Positions 9,079 through 18,203 of a stretch of DNA of 64,000 nt are shown here, one piece after another. Position numbers and translations under genes: made by a program. The DNA is taken from positions 49,770 to 113,769 of the forward strand of contig JAZDFQ010000061.1 in the NCBI GenBank assembly GCA_043807765.1. The letters run 5' to 3'. The notes beneath the pieces were generated by a model, which worked only from the letters and a program-made list of their open reading frames with translations, did no database searches and was not told the DNA's origin. This DNA comes from Stygiobacter sp043807765 (lineage in GTDB: Bacteria; Bacteroidota; Ignavibacteria; Ignavibacteriales; Melioribacteraceae). Each line of letters begins with the position of its first letter. The first letter of the stretch is position 1.

Positions 9079-11142
9079 TTATGCTACCGGCTGTTTATCA
9101 ACTGGTTTTTGATTTCCGGCAATAATATTAGTTAAGAATGCTGAAAGCAACCCACCGAGATTATCTCCGCCTTGAACTAGAAAATCCGGAGTAACTTTTA
9201 TGTTGCCGCTTGCAATCTGTTTAGCAATTTCAATTGCAGTTACACCTTGCTGACCGACAGCTTTGTTTTGCAACTCGTAAGCTTTTGCAGTTGATTCACC
9301 GATAGCAAGAATCTTAGAACCTTCTGCATCACCTGTAGCCTTGATACCAAGAGCTTCACCTACAGCGCGAAGACGAATACTTTCAGATTCACCCTCTGCA
9401 AAACGAATAGCCTTCTGCTTGTTTTGCTCTGCAATCTTAACACCAATTTCGGCTTCAACAAGATTCTTCTGCTGGTCAGCTTCCGCTCGTGTTTTTTCTG
9501 TAGCGATCCTTGTCTGTTCAGCTTTCTGCATATCTTGATACATGGCTTGCTGCTGCTGAGCAATAATTTTCTTTGTCTGCGTGTCCATCAACTCTTGCGG
9601 TAAATTGATTTGGCAAATCAAAACACTCACACATTCAACATGATATTTTTCCAGTTCGGCTTTTGCGCGCTCTTCCGCTTTGCGCTGTTCTTCTTGTCTG
9701 TCTTGCATAAAGTTCATAGCAGAAGTTGAAGAAGCTTGATTACGGAATGATGAATCAATCATTGGGTGAATAACGTGAAGAATTAAATTCTCAATCGAAC
9801 CGATTTTTGCTACCATGTATGGTGCTTGATCCGGGCGAACTCGAATTACAACTTTTACGGATACGCTAATTTCAAATCCGTCTCTAGAAATTACCTTGAG
9901 CGGATCGAAGCGAGTCGACTCTGCATTATCCCAATCAATTGTAATATTTGTTGTATCAATTACATAAGCCATGTATGCTCTGCGATTCAAATAATAGAAG
10001 CCCGGGCCGGCAACTTCTTGTTGAATACCGCGGTAACCTTTCGGCACAACGTAACGTTCAATTCCCATATTCAAACGTTTCTCAATTGCTTTGTAAGCCT
10101 CACTGCCCGGTTTAACATCATCAAGTTTTACGGCTTCGGCAATTGCGTTCTTTACTTCTACCGGCTCATCACCAACGTTCGAAACAACAACGGCTACTTG
10201 CCCGCGCTCTACAACCGCTACATCATCAAGCTCAACTTTAAAGATGAGGGGATTTATATAGTATGTTCCCGGTTTGAGAACATCGAACTGCGGACCTCGC
10301 TGACCGCCGGCTTCTAAAAACTTAGATGCATTTTGAAAATCGTTATGACCGCCAACCGGTTTTGCAACGTATTCGGCTTCCGGTAACGGTTCACCATCGA
10401 GCGCGGTTACTAGTCCAACCTTATTAGCCGGAATAACGGTTGCATCTTGAATTTCCAAATGAAATAAGTCGGTGTTAATTCTGTAGGTACCGGGGAACAT
10501 AACTTCAATTTGAGGTCCTTTTTGCCCGCCGTTATGCAAGAAGTTTTCTCCGTTTTCAAAATTGGAATGTCCTTCTGTTTTTTTCGCCAGCAATCTACCC
10601 GCCGGAATTTGAGTTCCGTCCATTGAAGTTATTAAGCCAATTTTACCTTTATCAATAAATATTGATGGCGTCTTTCTGATATTAAACAGAACTGGATTAA
10701 TTCTGTAAACGCCGGGAGGAAGAATTTCAATCTGCGGTCCTTTCTCCCCATTGTTTTTCAGAAAGTTTTCCCCATCTTGAAAAGAATTATGTCCTTCTAC
10801 AACTTTAGCAAAAATCTTTCCGGGAGGAATTGCGTTACCGTCGATTGATTCTATGATACCGATTTCATTTTCAGAAATTACAGTAAAGGAATATTTCTTC
10901 GGAACATAAATGAATGGAATTAGAAAGTGCAAACCCGGTCCAAGCGTTCTGGCTTGAATACCAATTTCATTTGCAAGAGCAATTACTCTTCCTTGCGGCA
11001 TTTTCTTGCCAAAGTATTTTCTTTCAATTACAGCTATTTCACGTCCGCCCACTATTACAATTGATTTTGCAATAAGTACAATTACTACTAGTCCAATTGC
11101 ATATGGTGCAACGTTTGCTAAAAGTAGTTCCAGATTGTTCAT
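9079..11142 (-). CDS. Large SPFH/Band-7 (flotillin-like) membrane protein with triple N-terminal repeat
   Basis: The 687-residue protein has an N-terminal membrane anchor (residues about 12-32, hydrophobic then VGGREIAVIERKYFG). Three tandem units of about 65-75 residues follow at roughly 93-155, 166-229 and 241-305. Each carries an acidic D-G-x-x-I/L-P start, an AK..xGH..F..(G/A)..FL..(N/A)GG..GPQ core and PG.Y.IN.. end. An SPFH/Band-7 domain follows (about 390-500, with DGFEISVSVKVVIRVRP), then a charged Ala/Glu/Gln-rich coiled coil (about 500-620) as in flotillins. Flotillin-like proteins oligomerise and organise membrane microdomains. The 687 residues exceed a usual flotillin because of the N-terminal repeats. 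It is followed by the DUF6159 membrane protein. A second SPFH gene lies at 50732. Confidence 0.85.
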   Translation of the reverse strand: MNNLELLLANVAPYAIGLVVIVLIAKSIVIVGGREIAVIERKYFGKKMPQGRVIALANEIGIQARTLGPGLHFLIPFIYVPKKYSFTVISENEIGIIESIDGNAIPPGKIFAKVVEGHNSFQDGENFLKNNGEKGPQIEILPPGVYRINPVLFNIRKTPSIFIDKGKIGLITSMDGTQIPAGRLLAKKTEGHSNFENGENFLHNGGQKGPQIEVMFPGTYRINTDLFHLEIQDATVIPANKVGLVTALDGEPLPEAEYVAKPVGGHNDFQNASKFLEAGGQRGPQFDVLKPGTYYINPLIFKVELDDVAVVERGQVAVVVSNVGDEPVEVKNAIAEAVKLDDVKPGSEAYKAIEKRLNMGIERYVVPKGYRGIQQEVAGPGFYYLNRRAYMAYVIDTTNITIDWDNAESTRFDPLKVISRDGFEISVSVKVVIRVRPDQAPYMVAKIGSIENLILHVIHPMIDSSFRNQASSTSAMNFMQDRQEEQRKAEERAKAELEKYHVECVSVLICQINLPQELMDTQTKKIIAQQQQAMYQDMQKAEQTRIATEKTRAEADQQKNLVEAEIGVKIAEQNKQKAIRFAEGESESIRLRAVGEALGIKATGDAEGSKILAIGESTAKAYELQNKAVGQQGVTAIEIAKQIASGNIKVTPDFLVQGGDNLGGLLSAFLTNIIAGNQKPVDKQPVA

Positions 11143-11662
11143 ACAACTCCTCTTGTTATTATTAATGCGTTTTATTTATGGTGAATCGTTTGCTTGGACA
11201 CACTTAACCTTCTAACAGATATTCTTCGCTAGTAAAGAAATCCGAAATTAACTTGCTCTGTTAGAAGAAATTCTAAATGCCTGGAGAGATCTGACTATAA
11301 ATTTTTGCTTGTAGAAATGGATGAAATGATTTTTGACTGCGGTTCATATTAACCCCCAATTTTATTGTAAAACCAAAAACTGATGATGATGAATCTTCTT
11401 GTCCTTCCATTTTACTTTTTGTCCATTGTTTTCAATAAGTTAAAAAACCACCGCTATATATATGTTCCAAGATATTAAAAAATATTTTTCGTCAACAGCA
11501 TTATCTTTTACAATTAATTAGACGCATTAGAATAAAAAGGTTTTATTTTGGATAGCGAGTTACTTTATAACTATTTGAATTTGCTTAGTAGGAATTGTTT
11601 AATCAAGCTGCTATTCATAAGTTTGAATAGTTTATTTAACTAATCTAACAAAGAGGAAGATT
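11143..11662. other. 520-bp intergenic region between divergent genes
   Basis: AT-rich divergent promoter region for the SPFH gene and the small membrane protein. The visible structure is an inverted repeat, cttctaacag at 11209-11218 with ctgttagaag at 11258-11267, separated by 39 nt. It could be an operator or a 5'-UTR hairpin of the SPFH transcript. No convincing gene or RNA family was recognised in the rest. Confidence 0.5.
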
Positions 11663-12088
11663 TTGGAAACTTACAAACTGAAACAAAATTTTTATGGCTT
11701 ATTTCAAGCGTACGGAACGCCGATTTCTGTAATTGCAGTAGTTTTATATTTTTACTTTGCATTGAACAATGTTAACTCATCATTTTTTCTCATCTATTTT
11801 TTGGCCATTCTTGGGTTTACCGGCTATAGATATTACATGTACATTAAACGCCCAATGGAAATTGAAGTTAACGGCGATCAAATAAAGATGAAAGACATTT
11901 TAGGAAAAGTTACCGAGATAACTTTTGCTGATATAACTGATATTGAAATTAATAAACGTCGCGAGTTATATATTTCTTTTAAAGAAACAAAATTGAGAGG
12001 ACTTAACACATTTAAGGATTTCGATCGTTTCATTGAAGATGTTAAAAAGAAAAACCCCACCACAAAGTTCTGGGGTTTTGAGAAATAG
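11663..12088 (+). CDS. Small two-helix membrane protein with PH-like tail
   Basis: The 141-residue protein uses a TTG start; an AAGAGGAAG ribosome-binding site just upstream supports this choice, and no nearby in-frame ATG fits. Two transmembrane helices (about residues 17-35 and 40-56) are followed by a soluble domain of about 80 residues with a beta-rich EIEVNGDQIKM...ITFADI.DIEI pattern. This resembles bacterial PH-like domains that follow paired helices in small membrane proteins. No enzyme motif is present. It stands alone, divergent from the SPFH gene and convergent with the GH5 gene, with a strong hairpin after it. The function is unknown. Confidence 0.75.
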   Translation: METYKLKQNFYGLFQAYGTPISVIAVVLYFYFALNNVNSSFFLIYFLAILGFTGYRYYMYIKRPMEIEVNGDQIKMKDILGKVTEITFADITDIEINKRRELYISFKETKLRGLNTFKDFDRFIEDVKKKNPTTKFWGFEK

Positions 12089-12100
12089 AATGATTCTAGT

Positions 12101-12133
12101 GACGAAGTTACGCTGCCAAAGCGTAACTTCGTC
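12101..12133. terminator. Bidirectional 13-bp hairpin
   Basis: A perfect 13-bp stem (gacgaagttacgc / gcgtaacttcgtc) with a 7-nt loop sits between two convergent genes. The T-tract is weak on both strands, but position and stem strength support a shared terminator. Confidence 0.7.
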
Positions 12134-12140
12134 TTAATCT

Positions 12141-13985
12141 TTAATCCACATAATACGCTTCTACTCTAGCTACTTGTGTTTTCTGTTTGAATACAATCTT
12201 AACATACTTGGCTTCCAATAATTCCGAAGCAGTGTAAGAGTAAGCACATGGAACCCAATAACCGTAATCGCCTTTTCCCGCAAACAAACTGGAACGCTCA
12301 AACTCAACTTTAGAATATTCTTTATTGTCGGCAGAAACAAAAAATTCCAGAGAAGCCGCGTCTTCTTCGGAAAAGGCATATACATTGCACGCTTTCAGAT
12401 TTCCATTAACTACATAAATCAATTCTGCATTAACATCGCCAAGAATGCGGTGTGTTTTTTCCCGGTACGATCTGTCGTTATCCGTTACAATAGAAACATT
12501 ACCATTCTTGTGATAAAACGTTCCAAAGTTTACCATATCATCAATCAAACATTTTCGTTCTACTTTAACCGGACCAGCAACATTCGATGGCTCGGAATTT
12601 CCGCCCGAATTTTTTGCTATCACTCTGTAGAAATAATTTTTGCCAAGTTCTACACTTGAATCGTTGAACAAAGAAAAGTATTGAACACTTGCATCATCTA
12701 TATTAAACCCTACAAGCTCCCATGGACCGTTTGCCGAAGCTGCTCTTTCAATATTATAAGCCGAAGCACCAACAGAACCTTGCCATGAAATATGCGCGGG
12801 TTCAGCAATAGGCAAAAGTTTTGGAGCTGCCGGTTTTACTACTTCCGGCACTTTCAAGCCTTGAATTTCAAAAGCCTTTTTTTGCATTACGCCGAGTAAG
12901 TTTTTTTCATCGTACTCAATTCCGCTCGCAAAACCGGGCCAGTGATATGCTTTGTAAATTCCGCCGCCAAGTGGTTCGCAGTGCCAGTAGAATCCTCCCT
13001 CTCTTCTATGATGGCGTAAACTCCAGATCATAGCGCCCGCTATACTTTTGTCTTTGATTATATAGTCTAAAACTTTTTCAATTGCGGGAGTGCTTACAAA
13101 GCCAAACTCTCCGACTATGTAAGGTTTTCTTCCCGCTATAATTGCAGAGTTTTGTTTTATATGTTCAACTATCATTGCCGGATCGGTTTCGTAGTGGTGC
13201 GTTGAAACAATATCAATCGATGGTTCAGTAAATGATTCTGTTTGAGGCGCAATGCCGTCTATTGCGTTGTAGCCATCCATTATCAAATGATTCTGATCTA
13301 AACTTTTAATGTAGCGGCAAATTGTTGCTGTCCACTGTGGCGTTGAGTAAAGTTCATTTCCGGTTTCCCAACAGAAAATTGCTTTATCATCTTTGTATAA
13401 AACTCCAGTAACAGTGTTTTTTCTGTTCACAACAAAATTGATTGTCGCTTTAATATCTTCGATAAGCTCCGGATCGCTCCAGAAATCATCTTGATTCTTA
13501 CCTCGAAAATCTGCGTACTGCGGTCTACCGCCCATCCATTGCCAGTTGTTAACGAAAGGAAGGATTACTCTAATTCCTACTTGATTTGCAATCGCTAAAA
13601 GTGTGTCCATTGTTTTGAAAGATTGTTCATCAAACTCTCCCGGTGCAATAACATAAGTTGGATATGGTTCTTCTTTAATATTCCTAACCGGAAAAGTATA
13701 ATTGCGTGTAACACTTCCACCTAACTGCTTAATGCTTTCCAGAGCATCTGTTATTTCATAAGCATCCGGCATTCTGTAAGGATGTTTCGTACTGTAATCG
13801 AATTCATCTTCAACATAATTAAGGTTAGGAATGTTGAACGAGATGAAGCGGAATTCTTTATCGCCATCCATCAGCATTCCATCTTTAACAGTAATGAAAT
13901 TTTTAAAGACCGATTGCTGCGCAAAAGCAATGTTTGCAATTAGTGCTAAGATTACTATGCCCGGCAATTTTAATTTGTTATACAT
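12141..13985 (-). CDS. Secreted GH5-type beta-mannanase-like glycoside hydrolase
   Basis: The start is placed at the ATG at 13985, preceded by a GGAG site; a longer frame reaching 14072 lacks one and would bury the signal peptide. From this start the protein has 614 residues. It has a signal peptide ending ...IAFAQQ and a GH5 (cellulase/mannanase clan A) TIM barrel. The acid/base glutamate is in the GNEL motif (E211, within CWETGNELYS) and the likely nucleophile is E293 in IVGEFGF. Trp/His-rich loops (NNWQWMGG; HHYETD) match eukaryote-like mannan endo-1,4-beta-mannosidases. Residues about 400-480 look like a fibronectin-III module, and the last 130 residues resemble a discoidin-like carbohydrate-binding sandwich. 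It would hydrolyse mannan or a related beta-glycan outside the cytoplasm; exact substrate is uncertain. Monocistronic. Confidence 0.85.
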   Translation of the reverse strand: MYNKLKLPGIVILALIANIAFAQQSVFKNFITVKDGMLMDGDKEFRFISFNIPNLNYVEDEFDYSTKHPYRMPDAYEITDALESIKQLGGSVTRNYTFPVRNIKEEPYPTYVIAPGEFDEQSFKTMDTLLAIANQVGIRVILPFVNNWQWMGGRPQYADFRGKNQDDFWSDPELIEDIKATINFVVNRKNTVTGVLYKDDKAIFCWETGNELYSTPQWTATICRYIKSLDQNHLIMDGYNAIDGIAPQTESFTEPSIDIVSTHHYETDPAMIVEHIKQNSAIIAGRKPYIVGEFGFVSTPAIEKVLDYIIKDKSIAGAMIWSLRHHRREGGFYWHCEPLGGGIYKAYHWPGFASGIEYDEKNLLGVMQKKAFEIQGLKVPEVVKPAAPKLLPIAEPAHISWQGSVGASAYNIERAASANGPWELVGFNIDDASVQYFSLFNDSSVELGKNYFYRVIAKNSGGNSEPSNVAGPVKVERKCLIDDMVNFGTFYHKNGNVSIVTDNDRSYREKTHRILGDVNAELIYVVNGNLKACNVYAFSEEDAASLEFFVSADNKEYSKVEFERSSLFAGKGDYGYWVPCAYSYTASELLEAKYVKIVFKQKTQVARVEAYYVD

Positions 13986-14207
13986 TTTAACTCCATAACT
14001 TATATTGGCTCTTGTAAACTCAAAGAGAAAAATAGTCTTTCTGATACTTAGACCGGCAACTTTGTTTGACAATTACCGTACCAATTTTCTGTTCGTATTT
14101 TTTTGAACACGTTCAGAAATTAAGCAAAGAAAATGACTTAATTATAGAAAATAAAGCCAACGATTTTTTCTGTTTATCGAATTAATAAGCACTTATTAAA
14201 TCAATAA

Positions 14208-15482
14208 ATGTATAATTTTAGCAATACAACATTTACTCTTTTTAGAAATTTCTTGAATAAAAAAGACGCTTACGCAGCAATAAGAATTTTAGATTACCGC
14301 CGCTTTATACTCGCGCGTTTTCTCCTAACGTTTGCTATCCATATACAGTCGGTTATAGTTGGGTGGCAAATCTACGAACTTACTCACGATGCGCTCTCTT
14401 TGGGTATGATCGGGCTTGCCGAGGCTATTCCTTTCTTATCTGTAGCTTTATTTGCCGGACATGTTGCCGATACCGTTAACCGGAAAAAAATTATCCTTTT
14501 TACAAACATGATTTATTCTATTTGCGCAATTGCTTTGCTTTTAATTTCCACGCAATTTCATTTTGCTTTAGCACAATTTGGTGTTTTTCCAATCTATCTA
14601 ATTATTTTCCTTACCGGATTGGCTCGCGGATTTATGTCTCCGGCTACAAGCGCATTTGCCGCTCAATTAATTCCAAAAGAATTATTCGGAAACGCTTCCA
14701 CTTGGAATAGTGTTGCATGGCAAACCGCAGAAATCTCCGGTCCGGCAATCGGCGGATTGGTTTACGGATTCTGGGGAGTGGGCACAGCTTATTCATTAGT
14801 AGTATTCTTCAGTTTTGTCGGATGGTTTTTCTTTTCATCAGTTAAGAATAAAACTATGCCGGAAAAAACTAAAGACGAACCGATTGCAAAAAGTTTAACA
14901 GCCGGATTAAAATTTGTTTTCAGCAATCAAATTATTCTTGGCTCAATTAGTCTGGATATGTTTGCTGTGTTCTTTGGCGGTGCTGTTGCTATTTTACCAA
15001 TTTTTGCAGATCAAATTTTACATGTAGGCGCGCAAGGTTTAGGTTTCCTTCGTGCCGCCCCGGCTGTTGGTGCCGTGCTAATGTCTTTCGTTCAAGCACA
15101 TAATCCACCATTTAAGAATGCCGGAAGAAATTTACTTGTAAGTGTTTTTCTTTTTGGCTTATGCATAATTGCTTTCGCTCTAGCTCGGAATTTCTATTTA
15201 GTAATGTTCGTTCTGTTTCTTAGCGGTGCAGTAGATAATGTAAGCGTTATTATCCGTCATACAATAATTCAAACATACACCCCAAACGAAATGAGAGGAA
15301 GAGTTTCGGCAGTGAACGGAATATTCATCGGTTCATCAAACGAACTTGGCTCATTTGAATCCGGCGTAGCAGCACGCTTACTCGGATTAATTCCTTCTGT
15401 AATCTTTGGCGGAAGTATGACGTTGATCGTGGCAACAGTTACAAGTTTTATCGCGCCTAAGCTTCGTAAGCTTAGGATGTAG
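14208..15482 (+). CDS. MFS transporter, DHA3/EntS-like exporter
   Basis: The 424-residue polytopic protein has about 12 transmembrane helices. The MFS loop motif after helix 2 (GHVADTVNRKKI, a variant of GxxxDrxGRrx) and the ARGFMSPATSAF segment of the N-half match the MFS_3 / enterobactin-exporter-like (DHA3) group. This family exports siderophores, macrolides or other small molecules by proton antiport. There is no substrate clue here: no siderophore, regulator or resistance gene is adjacent. No clear ribosome-binding site precedes the ATG, so the first few residues are uncertain. The last codons lie inside a hairpin that probably acts as the terminator. Confidence 0.85.
   Translation: MYNFSNTTFTLFRNFLNKKDAYAAIRILDYRRFILARFLLTFAIHIQSVIVGWQIYELTHDALSLGMIGLAEAIPFLSVALFAGHVADTVNRKKIILFTNMIYSICAIALLLISTQFHFALAQFGVFPIYLIIFLTGLARGFMSPATSAFAAQLIPKELFGNASTWNSVAWQTAEISGPAIGGLVYGFWGVGTAYSLVVFFSFVGWFFFSSVKNKTMPEKTKDEPIAKSLTAGLKFVFSNQIILGSISLDMFAVFFGGAVAILPIFADQILHVGAQGLGFLRAAPAVGAVLMSFVQAHNPPFKNAGRNLLVSVFLFGLCIIAFALARNFYLVMFVLFLSGAVDNVSVIIRHTIIQTYTPNEMRGRVSAVNGIFIGSSNELGSFESGVAARLLGLIPSVIFGGSMTLIVATVTSFIAPKLRKLRM
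15456..15476 (+). terminator. Terminator-like hairpin overlapping the MFS stop region
   Basis: cctaagctt / aagcttagg with a cgt loop: nine perfect base pairs inside the last codons of the MFS gene, followed 6-10 nt later by a TTTTATT run after the stop. The coding tail (APKLRKLR) is dictated by this palindrome. Confidence 0.55.
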
Positions 15483-15571
15483 TTTTATTACTCTCTCTAA
15501 ATTTTTCTCCTTTAGAAAAAAGCTTTTCTTTAATTTGCGCTCACATTTGAACAACACCTTTAGGATAAACC

Positions 15572-17956
15572 ATGAAACGGTTCTTTACTATTTTCATTTT
15601 ACTTGTTTCAATTTTCACCGTACAATTTTTTTCTCAGACCGATCCGGTAATCCAAAAAATTATTGAGATTGGTAAAACAGATAACCAAACAATGCGTCAT
15701 CTCGATATCCTTTGCAACCGCATAGGCGGAAGACCTATCGGTTCCGATGCATACACTAATGCAGCAAATTGGGTATTGGGAGAATTTAAGAATTGGGGAA
15801 TAAAAGCAGAGCTTGATGAATCGGGCGAACTTCCCGTGGGTTTTAACCGCGGTCCATGGTTTGGAAAAATGATCAAACCAAAAGAAATGCTTTTAGAATT
15901 TGGGACTCCGGCTTTTACATCTGGAACAAAAGGTGTTCAGCGCGGACACGTTGTAATAATGCCAAGCACAGATGCAAAGTTTGATTCACTCAAAGATAAA
16001 ATTAAGGGGGCGTGGGTTTTAATCGATGGTATTAATGAAGGCTGGCCCCGCGACCGCGATTCTCTTTCTACTTTAACAAAAAAATTATCCGCCGCCGGAG
16101 CGCTTGGAACAATTCAGCTTTCCAAACTTCCAATCCGACTGTTAGATGCACGCTATAAAATTTCATGGAATAAATTGCCAACTCTTCCGGATATAAAACT
16201 TCTTGATACTCAATTCAATGAAATAAAATCTGTTGTTGAAAAAGGGGAAGAAGTAATTCTCGAATTCGACATCCGTAATTTCTTTAAACAAGGTCCGGTA
16301 AAATATCATAACGTAATTGGAATTATTCCCGGAACCGAACTTCCGGATGAGTATGTAGTTCTTGGCGCTCACTTAGATTCTTACGATGGGGCTACCGGAG
16401 CTATTGATAACGGTTCCGGCACCACAACTATGATGGAAGCGATGAGAATGCTGGCTCTCTCCGGTGCAAAACCAAAACGCTCCATCATGGTTCAAATTTA
16501 TGCGGGGGAAGAAAGAGGATTGCTTGGCTCAAAATCATGGATAGAAAAAAACAAAGAGCTGCTTCCAAAAATTTCTGTGATGCTTAATAAAGACTTCGGT
16601 ACAAATCCAATTGTTGGAATCGGCGTTCCGAAAGTAATGATGGAACAAACGCAAACAGTTGTTGAGCCAATTTTAAACGCCGGCTTGAAATATCCTTTCA
16701 AGCTAACAGAAACCGGCGCGTTTAGAAAAGCCGGACGCGGCGGAACCGACAGTCATTCATTTTTGATGGAAGGCGTTCCAACTCCGCGTTTAAGTTCCGA
16801 AGGACCGCATCAATATGGAAGAACATGGCACACGCTTTATGATACATACAACGAAGCAATACCGGATGCGCAAGATGATGCATCTGTTAAAATTGCACTG
16901 CTTGCTTACGGTTTTGCAAATTTAGATGAGATGCTTCTGCGCGAAGGTGCTTTCGCTCCCGATGGACTTTATGCCGAAATAAGCACTGTCTCAAAAGGAA
17001 GAATTACACTAGCTCTCGATTATGAACACGCGCCAATGACTGTAGCCAACTTTGTAGGTTTAGCGGAAGGAACAATAAAGAATGATGCAGTTGCGGAAGG
17101 GAAACCATATTACTCAAATGTTGTTTGGCACCGCGTTGTAGCGGGTCATGTTATTCAAGCTGGAATGCCAAACACTGGAAAAGAAACGGAAGGTCCCGGC
17201 TATGAATTTCCGAACGAAATTTATTCTGGTCTCTCACACAACAAAGCCGGAATGCTAGGAATGGCAAATGCCGGTCCGCATACAAACGGAAGCCAATTTT
17301 ACATTACGCTTGCCGACCGCTCTTACTTGGATGGCAACTATACTTTGTTTGGCTGGGTTACAGACGGAATGGATGTTGTTAACAAAATTGCTCAAGGCGA
17401 TACGATTCGAAATATTACTATCACCCGCATTGGTGAAAAAGCAAACGCTTTCAAAGTAACTACAGATTCTTTTATGAAGATGGTCGATGAAGCTAAAGCA
17501 AAACTTAAGCTTGCCGATGAACAGAGAGTTAAAACTGAAACTCAACTTGTAGCGAATAATTATGCTAATGCTTTAACAACTGTAAGCGGATTGAAATACA
17601 TCATAAAGAAAGAAGGAAGCGGAGAAAAGCCGGCGTCCGGTTCGGTTATTAAAGTTAAGTACACTGGCAAGTTTTTAATTAATCAGACTGCGTTTGCCAG
17701 TACAAGTGTCGAAGGGAAAGCAAATGCAATTGAATCACCGGAAATATTTGAATATATAGTAGGCACAACAAAAATTAATCCGGGTGTTGATGAAACGCTT
17801 GCCGATATGAAACCGGGCGAAGTTCGTTTAGTTATTGTACCTTCAAATCTTGCGTTTGGAACAAGCGGATTCTATGGCAAATCAATTGAAGGCAAAAAAC
17901 GTTTTGTGATTTCTCCAAACACAAGCTTGGTTTATGAAATTGAAGAAACTCAATGA
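15572..17956 (+). CDS. Secreted triple fusion: M28 metallopeptidase - cyclophilin PPIase - FKBP PPIase
   Basis: This is a single 794-residue ORF with a signal peptide (residues 1-21). Residues about 25-455 are a peptidase M28 (Zn-aminopeptidase/glutaminyl-cyclase fold) domain. Likely metal ligands and base are H267 (GAHLDS), D279 (AIDNGSG), E313/E314 (GEERG), D341 and H420 (WHTLYDTY). Residues about 465-625 are a cyclophilin domain with the HRV, GMANAGPHTNGSQFYITL and LDGNYTLFG active-site signatures. After a short Lys-rich helix, residues about 670-794 are an FKBP-type domain (VKYTGKF, FEYIVG, GVDETL, LAFGTSGFYGK). Both PPIase families accelerate prolyl isomerisation, so the protein joins peptide cleavage with two unrelated folding activities, presumably in the periplasm or outside. 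No frameshift separates the domains. Monocistronic between the MFS and serpin genes. Confidence 0.9.
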   Translation: MKRFFTIFILLVSIFTVQFFSQTDPVIQKIIEIGKTDNQTMRHLDILCNRIGGRPIGSDAYTNAANWVLGEFKNWGIKAELDESGELPVGFNRGPWFGKMIKPKEMLLEFGTPAFTSGTKGVQRGHVVIMPSTDAKFDSLKDKIKGAWVLIDGINEGWPRDRDSLSTLTKKLSAAGALGTIQLSKLPIRLLDARYKISWNKLPTLPDIKLLDTQFNEIKSVVEKGEEVILEFDIRNFFKQGPVKYHNVIGIIPGTELPDEYVVLGAHLDSYDGATGAIDNGSGTTTMMEAMRMLALSGAKPKRSIMVQIYAGEERGLLGSKSWIEKNKELLPKISVMLNKDFGTNPIVGIGVPKVMMEQTQTVVEPILNAGLKYPFKLTETGAFRKAGRGGTDSHSFLMEGVPTPRLSSEGPHQYGRTWHTLYDTYNEAIPDAQDDASVKIALLAYGFANLDEMLLREGAFAPDGLYAEISTVSKGRITLALDYEHAPMTVANFVGLAEGTIKNDAVAEGKPYYSNVVWHRVVAGHVIQAGMPNTGKETEGPGYEFPNEIYSGLSHNKAGMLGMANAGPHTNGSQFYITLADRSYLDGNYTLFGWVTDGMDVVNKIAQGDTIRNITITRIGEKANAFKVTTDSFMKMVDEAKAKLKLADEQRVKTETQLVANNYANALTTVSGLKYIIKKEGSGEKPASGSVIKVKYTGKFLINQTAFASTSVEGKANAIESPEIFEYIVGTTKINPGVDETLADMKPGEVRLVIVPSNLAFGTSGFYGKSIEGKKRFVISPNTSLVYEIEETQ

Positions 17957-18203
17957 AAGCAATCTTGCATGAAATTGATTAGAATAGGCAAACAAGGTCA
18001 TTTGCATTTTTTAGCGCATTACAAGTTTCAGTTGGAAATATTTTAAGAGCTATATTGCTTTGAGTGCAGCCATAATCTTTGTGAATAAATTTTTTTTAAA
18101 GTGGTGTAACGTTTTGTTAGATGATTACGTATAGACTGTTAGAAAAGAACAACAATACAGTAATCGGCATTAAAGTTAAGCCACACTATGGTAAGGAGAG
18201 CCT

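Noticed and set aside
9826..10317. 163-codon plus-strand frame inside the SPFH gene
   Set aside because: Antisense shadow of the repeat region; no start signal and no recognisable motif.
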